Below, piece by piece: positions 8,049 to 18,109 of a stretch of 64,000 nt of DNA; within the stretch, counting starts at the first letter, position 1, and each line of letters starts with the position of its first letter. The DNA is taken from assembly GCA_039700805.1 (NCBI GenBank), contig JBCAZE010000003.1, positions 6,112-70,111 on the forward strand, given 5' to 3'. The notes under the pieces were generated by a model. That model had not been told where the DNA came from and searched no databases. It was given only the letters and a program-made list of their open reading frames with translations. This DNA is from CALBPI01 sp039700805 (GTDB lineage: Bacteria > Pseudomonadota > Gammaproteobacteria > Steroidobacterales > Woeseiaceae). Both the position numbers and the translations under genes were made by a program.

Positions 8049-10190
8049 TCAGAATTGGAATGTGGCTGTCAGACGCGCGTTGATGGGCTCGCCCGTCGAG
8101 ATGTTGTCGTTGCTATGCGCATCCGGGAAATAGTCTTCATCCAAGAGATTCTCGATGTTGAGCTGCAACATCAATCGATCGGTGGCCTGATAAAAGGTCG
8201 CCGCATCGACACGTGTAAAAGAAGGAACCTCGACGGCGTTGTCTTCCCTAACGAAGAACGCGTCCTGGTAAGTGGCGCCAATACCGAAGCCAAGTCGCTC
8301 GTTAATTTGGAAATTGTTCCAGATCGAGAACATGTTATCGGGCGTCTGACGCGTCTTGTTGCCGTCGTTACCGCTGCCGTCAGCGCGCTGCACTTCGCCA
8401 TCCAAGGTTGCAAGCCCCGTGACGATCGACCAACGCGGGGTGATTTGTCCTGTCAATTGCAGCTCGACACCAGGCGTAGTCGAGCCCTCGATGATGATGA
8501 CCTGTTCCGGGTCCTCGGGATCAACCGACGTAAAGCTCTCACGATCCAGTTCGAATACCGCGGCCGTCAAACTGAGATCCGGACGAATATCCCACTTCAA
8601 GCCGATCTCGCGATTTTCGAAAAACTGCGCGCGCGTGCTCTCACTATCAAGGTTCAGTGTTAGGAATTGATCGCCAGAGCGAGGTAAGAACGTCTCGGAG
8701 TAGCTCGCGTAGACCGAAATGTTTTCTGCTGGTTTGTAGATAAACCCTAAGCGCGGTGTGACCTCAGAGTCTTTGCGCGAAAAATTGCCATCAATCGCAT
8801 CGCCATCGTTTTGCTCGATCCGGTCGAGCACATCGATATCGAACACGTCATACCGTAAACCGGCGATTAACTTGAACGAATCCGTGAGGTTGATCTGATC
8901 CTGCAAATACAACGATGTAAAGCTGACATCCGAGTCTCGATTGCGTACCTCGTTGGAATACGCAAAAGCTGGAATGACCAACGGATCAGAGAAAGGCAAC
9001 ACGAGCTGGTCGTCTCCGTTGTCGGCAAATACGTTGTCGAACCGAGCGTTGCTCGTTTCTTGTTGCCCGACTTCCGCGCCGATCAGCATCGTGTGTCCAA
9101 ACCGACCCGTCGTGAACTCCGTGACAAGATTACCTTGAGCGATGAAATTGGAGCGCTCCGTGGTATCGCGATAGCCATCAAGCTCAACCGAATCGAAGAC
9201 ACCATTGGTCACGAGGACCGAATCACTGGGGTAGAGGTTTTGGTAAAGTTTGTCGTAGTCCGCGTATTGAACCGTCACGTTGCCACGCAGTTTGTCAGAG
9301 AATGCGTGATCCACACGCGCTCGGAGCAAATGCGCTTCGAGCGTTGTGAAGTTCTGGTCCGGAGCACCGAAGAAGGTATCTTCGAAGCCTTCCAGTGGCA
9401 CGTCAGCACCACCGTCGACTATCCGAGATGGTACGCCACGATCGACAACCCGATCATCGTTTAAATATTCATAAGAGAATGTTGCACTCGTGTCTGGAGA
9501 AAGCTCGACTTTCAAGGTCGGATTGATCGCGTACGTCGTGCCATCGAAAAAGTCGCGATGATTGTCGAGTCCTTGATAGAACGCATTGACTCGGAGGGCC
9601 GAGTTATCGGAGGTCGCGATGTTGCTGTCCAGCGTGGCAATGTAGGCGCCAAAGGAGTCGGCACTGACGCTGGTGGTATTGAACATGTCGCCGATGATGG
9701 CTTGTTTCTGAACGCGATTGATAACACCGCCGCCACCCCCACGACCGAACAATAAGGCATTTGCGCCGCGCAGGATCTCGACTTGCTGCACGTTGTAGAG
9801 CGGGCGGTAGTACTGCACATCATCGCGCACACCATCGACGAAGAAATCCGCCGTGGTTTGTATACCGCGAATAATAATCGCATCACGATGGCCTTCACCT
9901 TGACTGATCGACAAACCCGGCGTGTAGCGAAGTACATCACCGAAATTCTGGAATGCCTGATCGCTGATTTGATCAGCGGTCAAAATCGACAGACTTTGCG
10001 GTACGTCGACGATCGGCGTTGGCGTCTTCACCGAGTTGATCTTATCGATCGAGAGGTAGCGTCCTTCAACGACGATTTCGTCGATATCGTTTCCGTCTTG
10101 TTGGGCGGATGCTGCAGCAGAGAGCGACAGCGCGGCGACCGAAACCACGATACGGCGTAAGCCGGTGCGGTCCGTAAAAACAGTCTTCAT
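8049..10190 (-). CDS. TonB-dependent siderophore receptor (Fiu/FhuE-like)
   Basis: A 713-residue outer-membrane receptor. Signal peptide ends near AAASAQ, followed by DEIVVEGRYL resembling a TonB box. The plug contains VPQSLSILTADQI, LRYTPGLSISQGEGHRD, IIIRGIQTTADFFVDGVRDD and VEILRGANALLFGRGGGGG. These are typical of the TonB-siderophore subfamily that takes catecholate or hydroxamate siderophores. The barrel ends in NARLTATFQF with terminal Phe. A Fur-box-like site sits 44 bases upstream of the ATG, consistent with iron-repressed expression. No siderophore synthesis genes are nearby, so it probably takes up xenosiderophores. Confidence 0.92.
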   Translation of the reverse strand: MKTVFTDRTGLRRIVVSVAALSLSAAASAQQDGNDIDEIVVEGRYLSIDKINSVKTPTPIVDVPQSLSILTADQISDQAFQNFGDVLRYTPGLSISQGEGHRDAIIIRGIQTTADFFVDGVRDDVQYYRPLYNVQQVEILRGANALLFGRGGGGGVINRVQKQAIIGDMFNTTSVSADSFGAYIATLDSNIATSDNSALRVNAFYQGLDNHRDFFDGTTYAINPTLKVELSPDTSATFSYEYLNDDRVVDRGVPSRIVDGGADVPLEGFEDTFFGAPDQNFTTLEAHLLRARVDHAFSDKLRGNVTVQYADYDKLYQNLYPSDSVLVTNGVFDSVELDGYRDTTERSNFIAQGNLVTEFTTGRFGHTMLIGAEVGQQETSNARFDNVFADNGDDQLVLPFSDPLVIPAFAYSNEVRNRDSDVSFTSLYLQDQINLTDSFKLIAGLRYDVFDIDVLDRIEQNDGDAIDGNFSRKDSEVTPRLGFIYKPAENISVYASYSETFLPRSGDQFLTLNLDSESTRAQFFENREIGLKWDIRPDLSLTAAVFELDRESFTSVDPEDPEQVIIIEGSTTPGVELQLTGQITPRWSIVTGLATLDGEVQRADGSGNDGNKTRQTPDNMFSIWNNFQINERLGFGIGATYQDAFFVREDNAVEVPSFTRVDAATFYQATDRLMLQLNIENLLDEDYFPDAHSNDNISTGEPINARLTATFQF

Positions 10191-10233
10191 TGTTGGTTAG
10201 TTCCAAAGGTAGGTTGATGCGGACGATAACGTA

Positions 10234-10252
10234 AATGAGATTGATTCGCAAT
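10234..10252 (-). promoter_or_regulatory. Fur-box-like operator
   Basis: The 19-mer beginning AATGAGATTGATTC matches an AATGATAATCATTATCATT Fur consensus at 13 of 19 positions. It lies between the divergent siderophore receptor and lipoprotein genes, where it would overlap the receptor promoter. Regulation by Fur is inferred from the match and the receptor family. Confidence 0.6.
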
Positions 10253-10391
10253 AACGTTTGACCTGTTTTTCAAGAAAACTCAACAGTCTTGCTGTCATTG
10301 GTAGTTGACACACCGGCAATCGCCCTGGAATCCGCTCACGGCCGAATCTCGCGAGTATCCGAATACGCTGGTTTGGCGGTAGACTGATGCT

Positions 10392-10919
10392 ATGGAAATG
10401 CGCAAAACCACATTGTTGTTTTTGGCCGTCTCTTTTGGCGTGGCCGCATGCAACGCAGCACAGCAGTCTACCGATACAGAGGCTTCCGCCGAATCGCTCC
10501 GGCCCCCGACAAACGGTCCCGCCGTCGGTCCGTCGATTGCAAACACGGGCGCATATGCGACCGCCATGTGCTATTTGTTGTCGAATGACGTGACGACCGC
10601 CGGATTCCGGCTTACGGCCGCAGGGCAGGCACCTTCCGGCGTCTTTATTGTTGAGACAGCAGACGCGAAACAAGGCACGGCGAGCAAGACGATCACGACA
10701 CTCGCCAACGGCGAACCTAGCCCCGGCGGCATAGTGACGTTTGATGCCGCCACCGATACCGACAACGGCATCATGACTGGGCGTCATCGATGGTCGTTCA
10801 ATTTAAGGTCAGCGACCTTTCTTGGTGATGTAGATCAAGCCATCGAGCAATCGATGACATTGCAGCGCCTGAACTGCGGCGCTCTAGAGCGCTCGATGGA
10901 CTTTTCTATTACACGCTGA
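10392..10919 (+). CDS. Hypothetical lipoprotein
   Basis: A 175-residue protein (or 173 from a second ATG at 10398) with a lipoprotein signal: basic MRK, hydrophobic LLFLAVSFG, and lipobox GVAAC with Cys about residue 20. The mature part is Thr/Ala-rich and has a central beta-rich segment (GFRLTAAGQAPSGVF, GGIVTFDA) with two further cysteines (MCYLL, LNCGAL) that could form a periplasmic disulfide. I do not recognise the family. Its stop codon directly abuts that of the convergent PAS histidine kinase. Confidence 0.65.
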   Translation: MEMRKTTLLFLAVSFGVAACNAAQQSTDTEASAESLRPPTNGPAVGPSIANTGAYATAMCYLLSNDVTTAGFRLTAAGQAPSGVFIVETADAKQGTASKTITTLANGEPSPGGIVTFDAATDTDNGIMTGRHRWSFNLRSATFLGDVDQAIEQSMTLQRLNCGALERSMDFSITR

Positions 10920-12506
10920 CTAGCGTTCAGCGAGGCGCGCAGGTCGCGGATCGGCTGATGCGACCATCGATACGCAACATCCCGCTTTTGGCGTCTCCTT
11001 CAATGTGAAGAAGAACGTCGTACCCTCACCTAGTGTCGACTCAAGCCAGATTTCTCCACCATGCCGTTCGACGATCTTCTTGACGATCGTCATGCCAACG
11101 CCGGTCCCGCCGCCATAGGCGCTTTCATGATGAAGGCGCCCAAAAATCTTGAACACTTTGTGATGTGATCGCGGATGGATACCGATGCCGTTGTCTCGAA
11201 CAAAGAAAACCGGTGGCATGTGCTCACAGTGTTCTTCTGTGTCCACCACACCGATTTCAACCCGCTTACGAACAGACTCGTTGTAGTTGAGCGCATTGGC
11301 AATGAGATTACGAAACAGCACGCGCATGCTGACCTTATCGACATAGACCATCGGCATGTCTTGCTGAACAACAATATCCGCTGCCTCCGCGTCGGGTAAC
11401 AAGGCAACGGCAGACCAAACGGCCGCCTCTAGATTCACCACTTCCGGTTGATCCTCGGATGAAGAGACGCGTGAGAATTCGAGGAGGTTCGAGACCATCG
11501 TCTCGCTACGCTCGGCAAGACGCGCAATCTTTGTCAACGCCTCCGCCAGTTTCGGATCGAGGGTCGACAGATCAAAGTCTTCCTGAATGAACTGCAAAAG
11601 ACTGCCAATCCCCCGTAACGGTTGACGCAAATCGTGTGCGGCAATGTGTGCAAAGTCATCCAGTTGCTCATGCGACCGTCTTAGGTTGCGATCCGCTTCC
11701 TTACGCTCGGTGATGTCGTCGATGGAACCGGCGACGCGATGAATCTTGTTGTTAGGACCGCGTTGACCTTGTCCACGCAAATGCACCCAGCTAAACGTGC
11801 CATCATCGCGTCGTAGCCGAATCTCTTCGTCATAGAAGACGTGCGCTGGATCATGCGAGCGCGCACGCTTTGTCAGCCCGGCAAGATCGTCCGGGTGCAC
11901 TCTGTCGATGAAATCGGCTAGTGAAGGAACAAAGCCTTGTTGTTCGATACGCAAGATTTGTCGGACGCGATCCGACCAAAACATATCTCCTGACTCACGA
12001 TTCCAATCCCAAATTCCAACAGATGAGCCCGCTACAGCCAACGAATAGCGCGCCTCACTGTCTGCCAACGCTTTACGGTCAGACAAGATATCGGTGATAT
12101 CCCTTGCGATACCGGCGATGTACTCGGTGCCTTCCGCCGTTTGAAAACGGATCTTTCGGGTCTGGAGCGTACGACGCTCACCAAACGGCATATCGATGGT
12201 CTCGACGGTATTGGATTCACCATGCTCGAAAGCCAAACGGTCAAACTCAAGAAAGGCCGCGGCCTCCTTCTCAGAGTATTGTTCAACTGTTGTGTGACCA
12301 ATGACGTTCTGTTGCTGCTCCGGCGGGTAAAGATCGAGAAAGGCTTGGTTACCCAGCACAATTCGGTAGTCCCTGTCCTTAACGAAAAAGACATCAGGGA
12401 TACTTCTCACGACAAGCGCCAAAAACTCAGGTGAGTTCAACAACGTTTCGTGCATCGTTTGCACACTGTGAGCTAGCAGCTCGCCAGGCTGATTTCGATC
12501 TGCCAT
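10920..12506 (-). CDS. Soluble PAS-PAS sensor histidine kinase
   Basis: A 528-residue kinase without membrane segments. Two PAS domains occupy about residues 25-145 (SIPDVFFVKDRDYRIVLGN) and 150-275 (SSVGIWDWNRESGDMFWS, DDGTFSWVHLRGQ). A coil then leads into the dimerisation domain with phosphoacceptor HDLRQPLRGIG, the subtype common in phytochrome-like and light/redox kinases. The ATPase domain shows NLIANALNYN, DNGIGIHP and GTGVGMTIVKKIVERHGG. No receiver gene is adjacent, so the partner is unknown. The signal may be cytoplasmic, for example redox or a small ligand. It ends directly against the convergent lipoprotein gene. Confidence 0.9.
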   Translation of the reverse strand: MADRNQPGELLAHSVQTMHETLLNSPEFLALVVRSIPDVFFVKDRDYRIVLGNQAFLDLYPPEQQQNVIGHTTVEQYSEKEAAAFLEFDRLAFEHGESNTVETIDMPFGERRTLQTRKIRFQTAEGTEYIAGIARDITDILSDRKALADSEARYSLAVAGSSVGIWDWNRESGDMFWSDRVRQILRIEQQGFVPSLADFIDRVHPDDLAGLTKRARSHDPAHVFYDEEIRLRRDDGTFSWVHLRGQGQRGPNNKIHRVAGSIDDITERKEADRNLRRSHEQLDDFAHIAAHDLRQPLRGIGSLLQFIQEDFDLSTLDPKLAEALTKIARLAERSETMVSNLLEFSRVSSSEDQPEVVNLEAAVWSAVALLPDAEAADIVVQQDMPMVYVDKVSMRVLFRNLIANALNYNESVRKRVEIGVVDTEEHCEHMPPVFFVRDNGIGIHPRSHHKVFKIFGRLHHESAYGGGTGVGMTIVKKIVERHGGEIWLESTLGEGTTFFFTLKETPKAGCCVSMVASADPRPARLAER

Positions 12507-12631
12507 TTAGCCCCGCCCCGAAACGGAACGCCTTTCTCCACGACCCCTTTTAGAGCGGCCAGAACAACCAGGCCTTTAACGCCGAGATTATGACGAGTCG
12601 TCGAGTAATATCGATCTTTTGTCTGCAGCAG

Positions 12632-12665
12632 GCAAAAAAAAACGCCCGCGAAACGGGCGTTTTTG
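12632..12665 (-). terminator. Rho-independent terminator of acnB
   Basis: On the minus strand, CGCCCG / CGGGCG arms with flanking A:T pairs extend the stem. The hairpin is followed by an uninterrupted T-run of nine, about 20 bases past the aconitase stop codon. Confidence 0.9.
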
Positions 12666-12684
12666 ATTGGAGACAGCGTCAACG

Positions 12685-15447
12685 CTAGGGTCGCGGTGGC
12701 GCGTACTTCGTAAGGTCTATACCTTGCACCGCCGCTTTGTACTCCTCGAGTTCCGGTGTGCGACCGAGAATCGTCGACAAGACGACAACCGGTGTCGATG
12801 CCAGCAATGACTCACCCTTCTTCTCGTCTGAGTCTTCAACGACACGGCCCTGGAACAAGCGCGTGGACGTCGCCATAACGGTGTCACCCTTTTCCGCTTT
12901 TTCCTGGTTGCCCATGCACAAGTTACAACCGGGTCTCTCGAGATACATCATATTCTCGTAAGCAACACGTGCGGCGTTCTTTGGCGCAGCATCGTCAAAC
13001 TCGAATCCAGAGTATTTCTGCAAGACGGCCCAATCACCTTCGGCCTTGAGCTCATCAACAATGTTGTAGGTCGGCGGCGCGACAACCAGCGGAGCCTTAA
13101 ACTCGATGCTGCCATTTTGTGCCTCAAGGTTTTGTAGCATTTGCGAGATGATCTTCATATCGCCTTTGTGCACCATGCACGAGCCGACAAAACCAAGGTC
13201 GACTTTCTTAGTGCCTTCGTAATGTGAGATCGGACGAATCGTATCGTGCGTGTAGCGCTTGGACACATCATCATTGTTCACGTCGGGATCTGCAATCATC
13301 GGCTCGACGATCTGATCAAGATCGACCACAAACTCAGCAGAGTACTTGGCATCTGCATCAGGACGAAGCGCAGGATTTGCACCTGAACGAATTTCTGCAA
13401 TCCGTCTGTCGGCGATGTCGATCAAGCCTTGCAATACGCCTTTCGCGTTGTCCATGCCCTTCTCGATCATGATGTTGATACGAGATTTAGCGATCTTCAG
13501 TGACTGGATGAGCGTCTCATCCTCAGAGATACATATCGATGCCTTCGCCTTCATCTCGGCTGTCCAATCGGTGAACGTGAACGCTTGGTCAGAGAGCAAG
13601 GTGCCAATATGCACCTCAATAATCTTGCCCTGGAAAACGTTCTCGCCGAATTCTTTCAGCATCTGTGCTTGCGTCGCATGGACAACATCTCGAAAGTCCA
13701 TGTGCTCTTTCAACGTACCTTTGAAAGTGACCTTGACCGACTCGGGAATCGGCATGGTCGCCTCACCGGTCGCCAGTGCCAACGCAACCGTACCGGAATC
13801 CGCACCAAACGCGACGCCTTTCGACATCCGCGTATGCGAATCGCCGCCGATAATCACGGCCCAGTCATCAACAGTGATGTCGTTCAGGACCTTATGGATC
13901 ACATCGGTCATCGCGTGATATTCGCCGTTGGGGTCCCGCGCTGTGATCAGTCCGAACTTGTTCATGAAGCTCATCAATTTCGGAATGTTGGTCTGCGCTT
14001 TTCGATCCCATACCGAAGCGGTATGGCAACCGGATTGATACGCGCCGTCGACGGTCGGCGATATGACTGTCGCCGCCATCATTTCGAGCTCCTGCGATGT
14101 CATCAAACCGGTCGTATCCTGGGAGCCCACGATGTTCACTTTGACGCGCACGTCCGAGCCCGCGTGCAGTTTCTTGCCAGGTGTCACACCGACCGCATTG
14201 CGGTTGAAGATCTTCTCAACAGCCGTCAAACCCTGCCCCTCGTGCGAGATCTCTTTTGACGATGCATAAACGGCTGGCACGTCGATACCGAGAACGCCTG
14301 CCGCGAAAGTCTGAAGTTTTTTGCCGAATACGACCGCGTAGGATCCGCCTGCTTTGATGAACTCGAGCTTCTGGGGCGTCAGCGCAGCAGAGATGTCAGT
14401 GAGCGTTTCACTACGGTCTGCACTTAACAGCTTCTTCGTTTTCAGATTGATCGTCAAAACGGTGCCGGTATCGACCGCGTAGACTTGCTCTAACTCTGGC
14501 TCGCCGTCTTCGTCGAGTACCGTATTGCCATCGGCGTCGAGCTTTTTCACCCAATTGTCGAGATCAATACCGATACCCCCGGTGACGCCAACCGTTGTTA
14601 GGAAGATCGGAGAGATGCCGTTGGTGCCCCCAACGATCGGCGCGATGTTGATGAACGGTACGTAGGGACTCGCCTGCTTGCCGGTCCACAGCGCCACGTT
14701 GTTCACACCGGACATTCGCGACGAACCGACGCCCATCGTGCCTTTCTCCGCGACCAACATGACTTGTTTGTCGGGATGTTGCGCCTGAAGACTCTTGATC
14801 TCTTCTTGTGCTTGTTCGGAAATGAGGCATTTGCCATGTAATTCGCGATCCGATCGCGAATGCGCCTGATTGCCAGGCGAGAGTAGGTCAGTGGATACGT
14901 CACCAATCGCCGCCACATAGGTCACGACCTGAATCTCTTCATCAACATCAGGAAGCTCCGTGAAGAACTCCGCCTTCGCGTAACTCTCGATCAGTGACTT
15001 CGCGATCGGGTGACCGCTCTGATACGCCGCTTCGAGTCGATCGGTATCCGCCTCGTACAAGAACACTTGGGTCTTAAGTACAACGGCGGCTTGCCGCGCG
15101 ATGGACTGATCATCACCCAGCGCGAGATCTAACAGCGCCTCTACTGACGGCCCGCCTTTCATATGCGACAGCAGCTCGAAGGCAAACGCCTGGGAAATCT
15201 CGGGTACCGATTCCTCTCCAAGGATTATCGCTTTTAGAAACCTTGCCTTTTCACCAGCAGCACTCGTCGTACCCGGCAGCGTGTTGTAAATGAAGAAATT
15301 CAGTGAGTCTTCGCGATGCGGGTTCGATCCATCACGAATCTGCGCAATAAGCTCAGCAACAAGTGCAGCGTCTTCGATTGGCTTGGCGTGCAGGCCTTGT
15401 GTTTTGCGGCTTTCAATTTCCGCAAGATAGTCTTGATACAAACTCAT
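12685..15447 (-). CDS. acnB: Aconitate hydratase B / 2-methylisocitrate dehydratase
   Basis: Converts citrate to isocitrate in the TCA cycle and can dehydrate 2-methylisocitrate. The order is AcnB-specific: an N-terminal helical HEAT-like domain, a swivel domain (MGVGSSRMSGVNNVALW), then catalytic domains. The 4Fe-4S ligands are in GYQSGCHTA-type, VGSCMVH and GCNLCMGNQ segments; GSQDTTG and GGDSHTRM are also present. At 920 residues it is longer than the E. coli enzyme (865). It carries an acidic insert around residues 290-315 (VKKLDADGN..., ELEQVYAVDTG). The sequence resembles the AcnB lineage seen in Bacteroidetes-like genomes more than the E. coli form (from memory of the families). Confidence 0.95.
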   Translation of the reverse strand: MSLYQDYLAEIESRKTQGLHAKPIEDAALVAELIAQIRDGSNPHREDSLNFFIYNTLPGTTSAAGEKARFLKAIILGEESVPEISQAFAFELLSHMKGGPSVEALLDLALGDDQSIARQAAVVLKTQVFLYEADTDRLEAAYQSGHPIAKSLIESYAKAEFFTELPDVDEEIQVVTYVAAIGDVSTDLLSPGNQAHSRSDRELHGKCLISEQAQEEIKSLQAQHPDKQVMLVAEKGTMGVGSSRMSGVNNVALWTGKQASPYVPFINIAPIVGGTNGISPIFLTTVGVTGGIGIDLDNWVKKLDADGNTVLDEDGEPELEQVYAVDTGTVLTINLKTKKLLSADRSETLTDISAALTPQKLEFIKAGGSYAVVFGKKLQTFAAGVLGIDVPAVYASSKEISHEGQGLTAVEKIFNRNAVGVTPGKKLHAGSDVRVKVNIVGSQDTTGLMTSQELEMMAATVISPTVDGAYQSGCHTASVWDRKAQTNIPKLMSFMNKFGLITARDPNGEYHAMTDVIHKVLNDITVDDWAVIIGGDSHTRMSKGVAFGADSGTVALALATGEATMPIPESVKVTFKGTLKEHMDFRDVVHATQAQMLKEFGENVFQGKIIEVHIGTLLSDQAFTFTDWTAEMKAKASICISEDETLIQSLKIAKSRINIMIEKGMDNAKGVLQGLIDIADRRIAEIRSGANPALRPDADAKYSAEFVVDLDQIVEPMIADPDVNNDDVSKRYTHDTIRPISHYEGTKKVDLGFVGSCMVHKGDMKIISQMLQNLEAQNGSIEFKAPLVVAPPTYNIVDELKAEGDWAVLQKYSGFEFDDAAPKNAARVAYENMMYLERPGCNLCMGNQEKAEKGDTVMATSTRLFQGRVVEDSDEKKGESLLASTPVVVLSTILGRTPELEEYKAAVQGIDLTKYAPPRP

Positions 15448-15698
15448 AAATAGCCCCGATATATGTGTTGAGCCCGAGATAACCGTTTGATTTGTAATGG
15501 GTCACAGTATTGCTGCGCACCATACCGCATTGCAGCCGAGACAAAACTCTGTCGCTTCAGTTGTCCGGCTCTCAGGAAAATCTGCGCGCATATTATAGCA
15601 AGGCGCGACTGCCTTAAGGCGACTACCCGCGCCGCGAATAGACACTATTGATGCAAGAAATAGACGTCCAGGGTGAACGACTCGTCGTATCAATACGT
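15448..15698. other. Intergenic region upstream of acnB
   Basis: About 250 bases between the acnB start and the end of the polysaccharide arm. It should contain the acnB promoter; the acnB ATG has only a weak GGGGCTA-type Shine-Dalgarno. No convincing ORF, terminator or operator was recognised. Short frames here lack ribosome sites. Confidence 0.4.
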
Positions 15699-16847
15699 CT
15701 AGATGGAGCTCGAAGCTTCGCTGTCTCGAGCATGACTGGTCGCAGCTTCTGTCGTCAGATTGAGCAAGGATTCGGCGCTTTTTTTCCAACTGTGACGCTC
15801 GATGTTTTGCAGCCCTTTTCGGCGCAGCGCCTCTCTCAAGGTCTCATCTTCTTGAATCGCCACCATGGCGGTTGCCAGTGAACCAGGGTCATCCGGGTCA
15901 ATAAAGACCGCGGCATCACCACAAACCTCTGGCATCGCGCTACGGTTTGACGCGATCACAGGGCAGCCTTGTGACATCGCTTCAACGGGCGGTAATCCGA
16001 AGCCTTCGTAGTAGGAGGGAAATACAAGGCAGACCGCCTGTCGATAAAGCGCAACCAATAACTCATCGGAGACGAATCCCAGGTGCTGAATGCGCTCACT
16101 CTCGAGCTCCACGGGACTGAAGTGTCCTTGGACTCTCTGCCCGACGATCACCAGCATAGGTGCATCATCACCCAACTGTCGTGTCGCTTCTACGACGGCA
16201 CGAAAGTTCTTGTTGGGATTGGCGCTGGAAACCGCGAGGATAAATGGCTTGTCGGTTAGGCCAAGATCCGCCAGCTCTTTCGTCGACGACTCCAGGCGGT
16301 GCATATGCTCAACACCCGGGCCACAGCGCTGCATCTTCTCAATGTTCAGTCCGATACAACGATTCAGCTCGGCGCGAGTGAACTCCGAATTGACCAATAT
16401 GTGCTGAGAACAGCGCCCGGCCACACTGTAAAGAACGCGATACCACGTACGAAAAGGGAATGAGAAATTCTCCCCGATCACGAACGGCTGCGCGTCGTGA
16501 AGATAAATGATTTGCTTACGTTTGATCAGCGGCCCGGTGTTGCAGAGACTGATCAACCATTCACCACGCGTGATCAGTGGAAGGGAAAACTGCTCCCAAG
16601 CGTGGCCATCAAACGACCCGAGTCGGCGCAGAGGTAAGTTTGGCCACGGCGATGTTGTCGACCCACCCTTAGGTGCGACCAAGATCATTTGGCAACGGCC
16701 TGCAGGCGTCATCCAACAACCATCTTCATCCAGCATTTGACTCGCGATCACCGAGAGTACTTCTCGCGCTACGCGCTCAACACCGGTGGTCGGACGGTCG
16801 ATAAACCGCGCGTTAATCCAGACACGATGCGAAATTTCAGATGCCAT
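15699..16847 (-). CDS. Glycosyltransferase family 4 (exopolysaccharide arm)
   Basis: A GT-B glycosyltransferase of 382 residues. The N-terminal segment has VWINARFIDRPTTGVERVAREV. The C-terminal half has PFILAVSSANPNKNFRAVVEA, a nucleotide-sugar site with FPSYYEGFGLPPVEAMSQGCPVIASN and PEVCGDAAVFIDPDD. The E-x7-E motif is present. It is likely a mannosyl- or rhamnosyl-type transferase acting on the lipid-linked repeat unit. The ATG at 16847 has GGAGGG seven bases upstream and overlaps the end of the preceding gene by 11 bases, so it replaces the longer frame starting at 16958. It is the last gene of the minus-strand arm. Confidence 0.88.
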   Translation of the reverse strand: MASEISHRVWINARFIDRPTTGVERVAREVLSVIASQMLDEDGCWMTPAGRCQMILVAPKGGSTTSPWPNLPLRRLGSFDGHAWEQFSLPLITRGEWLISLCNTGPLIKRKQIIYLHDAQPFVIGENFSFPFRTWYRVLYSVAGRCSQHILVNSEFTRAELNRCIGLNIEKMQRCGPGVEHMHRLESSTKELADLGLTDKPFILAVSSANPNKNFRAVVEATRQLGDDAPMLVIVGQRVQGHFSPVELESERIQHLGFVSDELLVALYRQAVCLVFPSYYEGFGLPPVEAMSQGCPVIASNRSAMPEVCGDAAVFIDPDDPGSLATAMVAIQEDETLREALRRKGLQNIERHSWKKSAESLLNLTTEAATSHARDSEASSSI

Positions 16848-18105
16848 GTGGCTTCCCTCCGTAGATATGTCGATCATCTGACTGGTAGAACACCTCAGAT
16901 GAGGCAAGCGCCCGAACCACAACGCCACACGTGAGCGCGAGGATGGCGTTCTCGACAATATTGGTCATCGCGCCATAGACGAGCGTCGTTACAACCCAGC
17001 AAAACAACAACAGCTCCCTTTGACTGCGCAGCGGCTTCAGTCTCAGCGTACGCATTAGGAAGAAGATGAATCCGGGTAATGCCAGGGCACCAAAGACGAC
17101 AAACCAGTACATAAAAATATTGTCACCGGCATTGAATCGACTTGGTTCGAAGTAGGTTTGGGCCGTGCCGATGGCACCAATGCCTCGACCGAGCAACACC
17201 GAGCCAGACTCTTCCAATAGAGCCCACGCCTCAGGCCACATACGATTGAGTCTGTCGTAGAAAGAGAATGTCGCACTTGCCAACGTTGGGTTCTGAAACG
17301 TGCTGTTAAATTCAAATGCCAGCGTAGACAGCGGCAACGCTAAACCGATAGACCCGAAGAAAGCCGGGATAGGTCGAATGAGTGATTGCGATAAATGCCG
17401 CTGCAGAATGACAACCGGTGTCAATACGAGCCAGACCAGCAAAATGCCCTTACTGTTGGTCGGAACAATCGCCATGACGGTGATTCCCCAGTAAGCCATC
17501 CGCATCAAGATGCTGCGCGACTGAAGCGTCATAACGATGCCCAACAACTGTACTTGAGCGGCTGCATCGAACGATGCGCGCGCCATGCCTGCCAGGCGTT
17601 TCTGCCCACCGTTTGCATACCATTGACGACTACCGTCGACATCGAGATCGCCAACGGCATAGGCATAACCTTCCCATGGATACTCGACGAACTGATTCGC
17701 AATGATCGCCCCCGCGACGAGCGCAAAGGCAATCGGGACCCAGGGCTCTGCCTTCTGCCATTGAGACAGAATCGTTCGTCCGCAACTCAGCCCAAAGAAG
17801 AAGGGCAGTAGCACATAAACGCCCATGATGGACTGAATAGGCGAAAGGAAAAGAAAGCCAACAACGCTGGCATAGCCGATGATGGCCAAAGCCATCAAGC
17901 GCATGGCATCCGCACCATGCTCAAAAGGCTCGGCGAGTAATTGCCAAACGCAAGCGACGATCAACAGCAGGTTGGGTATGTAAATAAGCGGCGAGAGACC
18001 CACGGTCGATAAGTACATACGTGCGGGTCCAGCAGCGAGCGTCATCGCAACGTATGAGCCGAATGCCAGCCAAATCAAACGCTCTCTTCCTGCCTTCCCG
18101 AACAT
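16837..18105 (-). CDS. O-antigen ligase/polymerase-like membrane protein (Wzy-like)
   Basis: A 422-residue polytopic membrane protein with about ten to twelve hydrophobic segments. A larger polar loop (about residues 150-180, YPWEGYAYAVGDLDVDG and NGGQKRLAGMARASF) is of the kind found in Wzy polymerases and WaaL ligases. Its place between a flippase/glycosyltransferase pair and another glycosyltransferase supports repeat-unit polymerisation. These families are too divergent to separate by eye. It sits four bases after the previous glycosyltransferase stop codon. Confidence 0.75.
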   Translation of the reverse strand: MFGKAGRERLIWLAFGSYVAMTLAAGPARMYLSTVGLSPLIYIPNLLLIVACVWQLLAEPFEHGADAMRLMALAIIGYASVVGFLFLSPIQSIMGVYVLLPFFFGLSCGRTILSQWQKAEPWVPIAFALVAGAIIANQFVEYPWEGYAYAVGDLDVDGSRQWYANGGQKRLAGMARASFDAAAQVQLLGIVMTLQSRSILMRMAYWGITVMAIVPTNSKGILLVWLVLTPVVILQRHLSQSLIRPIPAFFGSIGLALPLSTLAFEFNSTFQNPTLASATFSFYDRLNRMWPEAWALLEESGSVLLGRGIGAIGTAQTYFEPSRFNAGDNIFMYWFVVFGALALPGFIFFLMRTLRLKPLRSQRELLLFCWVVTTLVYGAMTNIVENAILALTCGVVVRALASSEVFYQSDDRHIYGGKPHGI

Positions 18106-18109
18106 TGAC

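Noticed and set aside
15648..15881. Short plus-strand frame between acnB and the polysaccharide arm
   Set aside because: It overlaps the end of the glycosyltransferase gene and has no ribosome-binding site.
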